Below, piece after piece: positions 4,769-5,633 of a DNA stretch of 5,633 nt; positions within the stretch are counted from its first letter, which is position 1, and every line of letters begins with the position of its first letter. The notes under the pieces were generated by a model. It ran no database searches. It saw only the letters and a list, made by a program, of their open reading frames with translations, and was not told the DNA's origin. Origin of the DNA: a bacterium (GTDB taxonomy: Bacteria; UBP18; UBA7526); assembly GCA_030616365.1 (NCBI GenBank), contig JAUWXM010000069.1, forward strand, positions 1 through 5,633, written 5' to 3'. The translations under genes and the position numbers were made by a program.

Positions 4769-5263
4769 TTAACGGATGATTTGGTGCCAGATGCTTTTTA
4801 TGATGTCTCCGATGCCTACCAGGATTAGACAGCCGATGATGCTTCCAATAAAGAATAATAGATAGGCGCGGGAGCGTTTAATTTTCAAGATATGAGCAAG
4901 TAAGATACTGCTCCACATTCCGCATCCTTTAACTGGCAATAGAGCAACTACTGCCACTCCTAAATGACCTAAGGATTTTACTCCCCTAAATATTCTGGAA
5001 TGGAGGAATTTATTCTCTCTCCTGCCCATCTTTTCCTTTAATTTTCTTATGAGTGGCATACGGGACTCTGTCGTCTCATAGAGAAAATAGATGGGCCAGA
5101 CCTGGAACATATCGAAGAAGATGCCTAAAGGAAGAAAGTATAAAACGTTCATCCCCCTCAAGACACCATAGAGGATGGAGACTCCCCTTCCCAGAGTCAT
5201 ATGTAGAATGACAAAGACCCAGTAGGGATGGTTATAGAGGACTTCTTTCAAATAAGAAATCAT
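4769..5263 (-). CDS. Small multi-pass membrane protein, Sm_multidrug_ex-like
   Basis: Integral membrane protein of 164 residues. Hydrophobic segments are visible at about 13-34, 38-62, 100-125 and 132-157, with a basic, charged loop (67-95) between halves. The second half, VVALLPVKGCGMWSSILLAH at 105-124 followed by KIKRSRAYLLFFIGSIIGC, fits the pattern of the small multidrug export family (PF06695): a Pro-Gly-rich turn entering a helix, then a basic turn and a Gly-rich helix. That family name rests on little direct evidence, so transport of drugs should not be assumed. The ATG overlaps the upstream methyltransferase stop as ATGA, indicating coupled translation; GGCGGA is a weak ribosome site. 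Another small-membrane-protein family is possible. Confidence 0.65.
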   Translation of the reverse strand: MISYLKEVLYNHPYWVFVILHMTLGRGVSILYGVLRGMNVLYFLPLGIFFDMFQVWPIYFLYETTESRMPLIRKLKEKMGRRENKFLHSRIFRGVKSLGHLGVAVVALLPVKGCGMWSSILLAHILKIKRSRAYLLFFIGSIIGCLILVGIGDIIKSIWHQIIR

Positions 5264-5633
5264 GGCTTCCGCCTTTTCATTCTGGGAAGTAAGAAGGGTA
5301 CTTCTTTCTTATATTTCAAATAATCTTCACCAAACTTGAGTTCCAGTTCTTTCTCCTCATAGATCTTGAGATAGAAGATATGGGCAGGGATGAGGCCGAT
5401 GAGTGTAGCAAATAAGAGATAGGTGGAAAGAAAGCGTATGGAGTAAGCGATGAGGAATAGATATCCTCCCAAGGACATGGGGTTCCTCAGATAGCGCCTG
5501 ATGCCTCTCTTTACAAAGTTTTCTGTCATCAGTCTCAAGGGGCCAACTCTTCTATTAGCTAATCCTGCGATCCCGGGAAGGCCCACTACTGCAGCCAAGA
5601 GAAAGAGCAATCGGGAAATGGTAAGAGATAATA
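5260..5633 (-). CDS. Isoprenylcysteine/phospholipid-type membrane methyltransferase, 5' end outside window
   Basis: Membrane S-adenosylmethionine-dependent methyltransferase of the ICMT/PEMT-like group. The visible C-terminal part has the two hallmark blocks: GIRRYLRNPMSLGGY, and after two hydrophobic segments a block of about 25 residues beginning EEKELELKFGEDY and ending VPFLLP. In the family the RNP/RHP and the Glu-rich block bind the methyl donor. The substrate (a lipid, quinone or thiol) cannot be inferred. A TTG at 5610 could serve as a start, giving 116 residues, but the frame stays open through 5633 and the family usually has about 150-200 residues, so I treat the gene as truncated by the window edge. 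It overlaps the next gene by ATGA. Confidence 0.8.
   Translation of the reverse strand, partial: LSLTISRLLFLLAAVVGLPGIAGLANRRVGPLRLMTENFVKRGIRRYLRNPMSLGGYLFLIAYSIRFLSTYLLFATLIGLIPAHIFYLKIYEEKELELKFGEDYLKYKKEVPFLLPRMKRRKP

Overview
The window reads as a chromosomal segment from an uncultivated Gram-negative-type bacterium. Signs of two membranes are an HtrB/LpxL-type lipid A acyltransferase, a LolA-type lipoprotein carrier and a lipobox-bearing, LolB-like lipoprotein. Coding DNA is AT-rich, with strong AAGGAGG-type ribosome sites, and the gaps carry short palindromes and 10-nt-periodic repeats. That mix resembles metagenome-derived candidate phyla such as Omnitrophota or Aerophobota, but this is an impression of style and no phylogenetic marker is present. 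All seven genes lie on the minus strand, so transcription runs from high to low coordinates.

Right part (5633 to 4769): a methyltransferase of the isoprenylcysteine/phospholipid type, cut off by the window edge, overlaps by ATGA a small multi-pass membrane protein of the Sm_multidrug_ex type. Middle (4634 to 3891): an exported protein resembling ABC-transport auxiliary components ends in a remarkable poly-lysine tail encoded by a 60-nt purine/pyrimidine tract. The gap 3582-3890 holds an 80-bp inverted repeat, a perfect 16-bp palindrome, three G6 tracts and a near-consensus sigma70 promoter whose -35 box lies in the inverted repeat. Left part (3581 to 136): a probable operon of LolB-like lipoprotein, lipid A acyltransferase (TTG start), LolA, and a flavodoxin-plus-2[4Fe-4S] protein of the EFR1 type. 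The first three fit outer-membrane building (lipoprotein delivery and lipid A acylation). The last is a redox protein joined to lolA by a one-base TAATG overlap.

The most striking content is the repeats. A GC-rich, 126-bp palindromic element with two internal hairpins sits in frame inside the flavodoxin domain of the EFR1-type gene, adding 42 residues without a stop. This recalls the Rickettsia palindromic elements. A second family consists of very short hairpins with a shared CTTCG-containing core and arms that differ in sequence at different loci yet stay self-complementary. One copy forms the last codons of the acyltransferase gene and another overlaps the flavodoxin stop codon. A third type is the decanucleotide-periodic GGATTA/CTGATT/ATCTGCG tracts in every short gap. 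These repeats appear to be shaping protein ends, leader sequences and at least one promoter.
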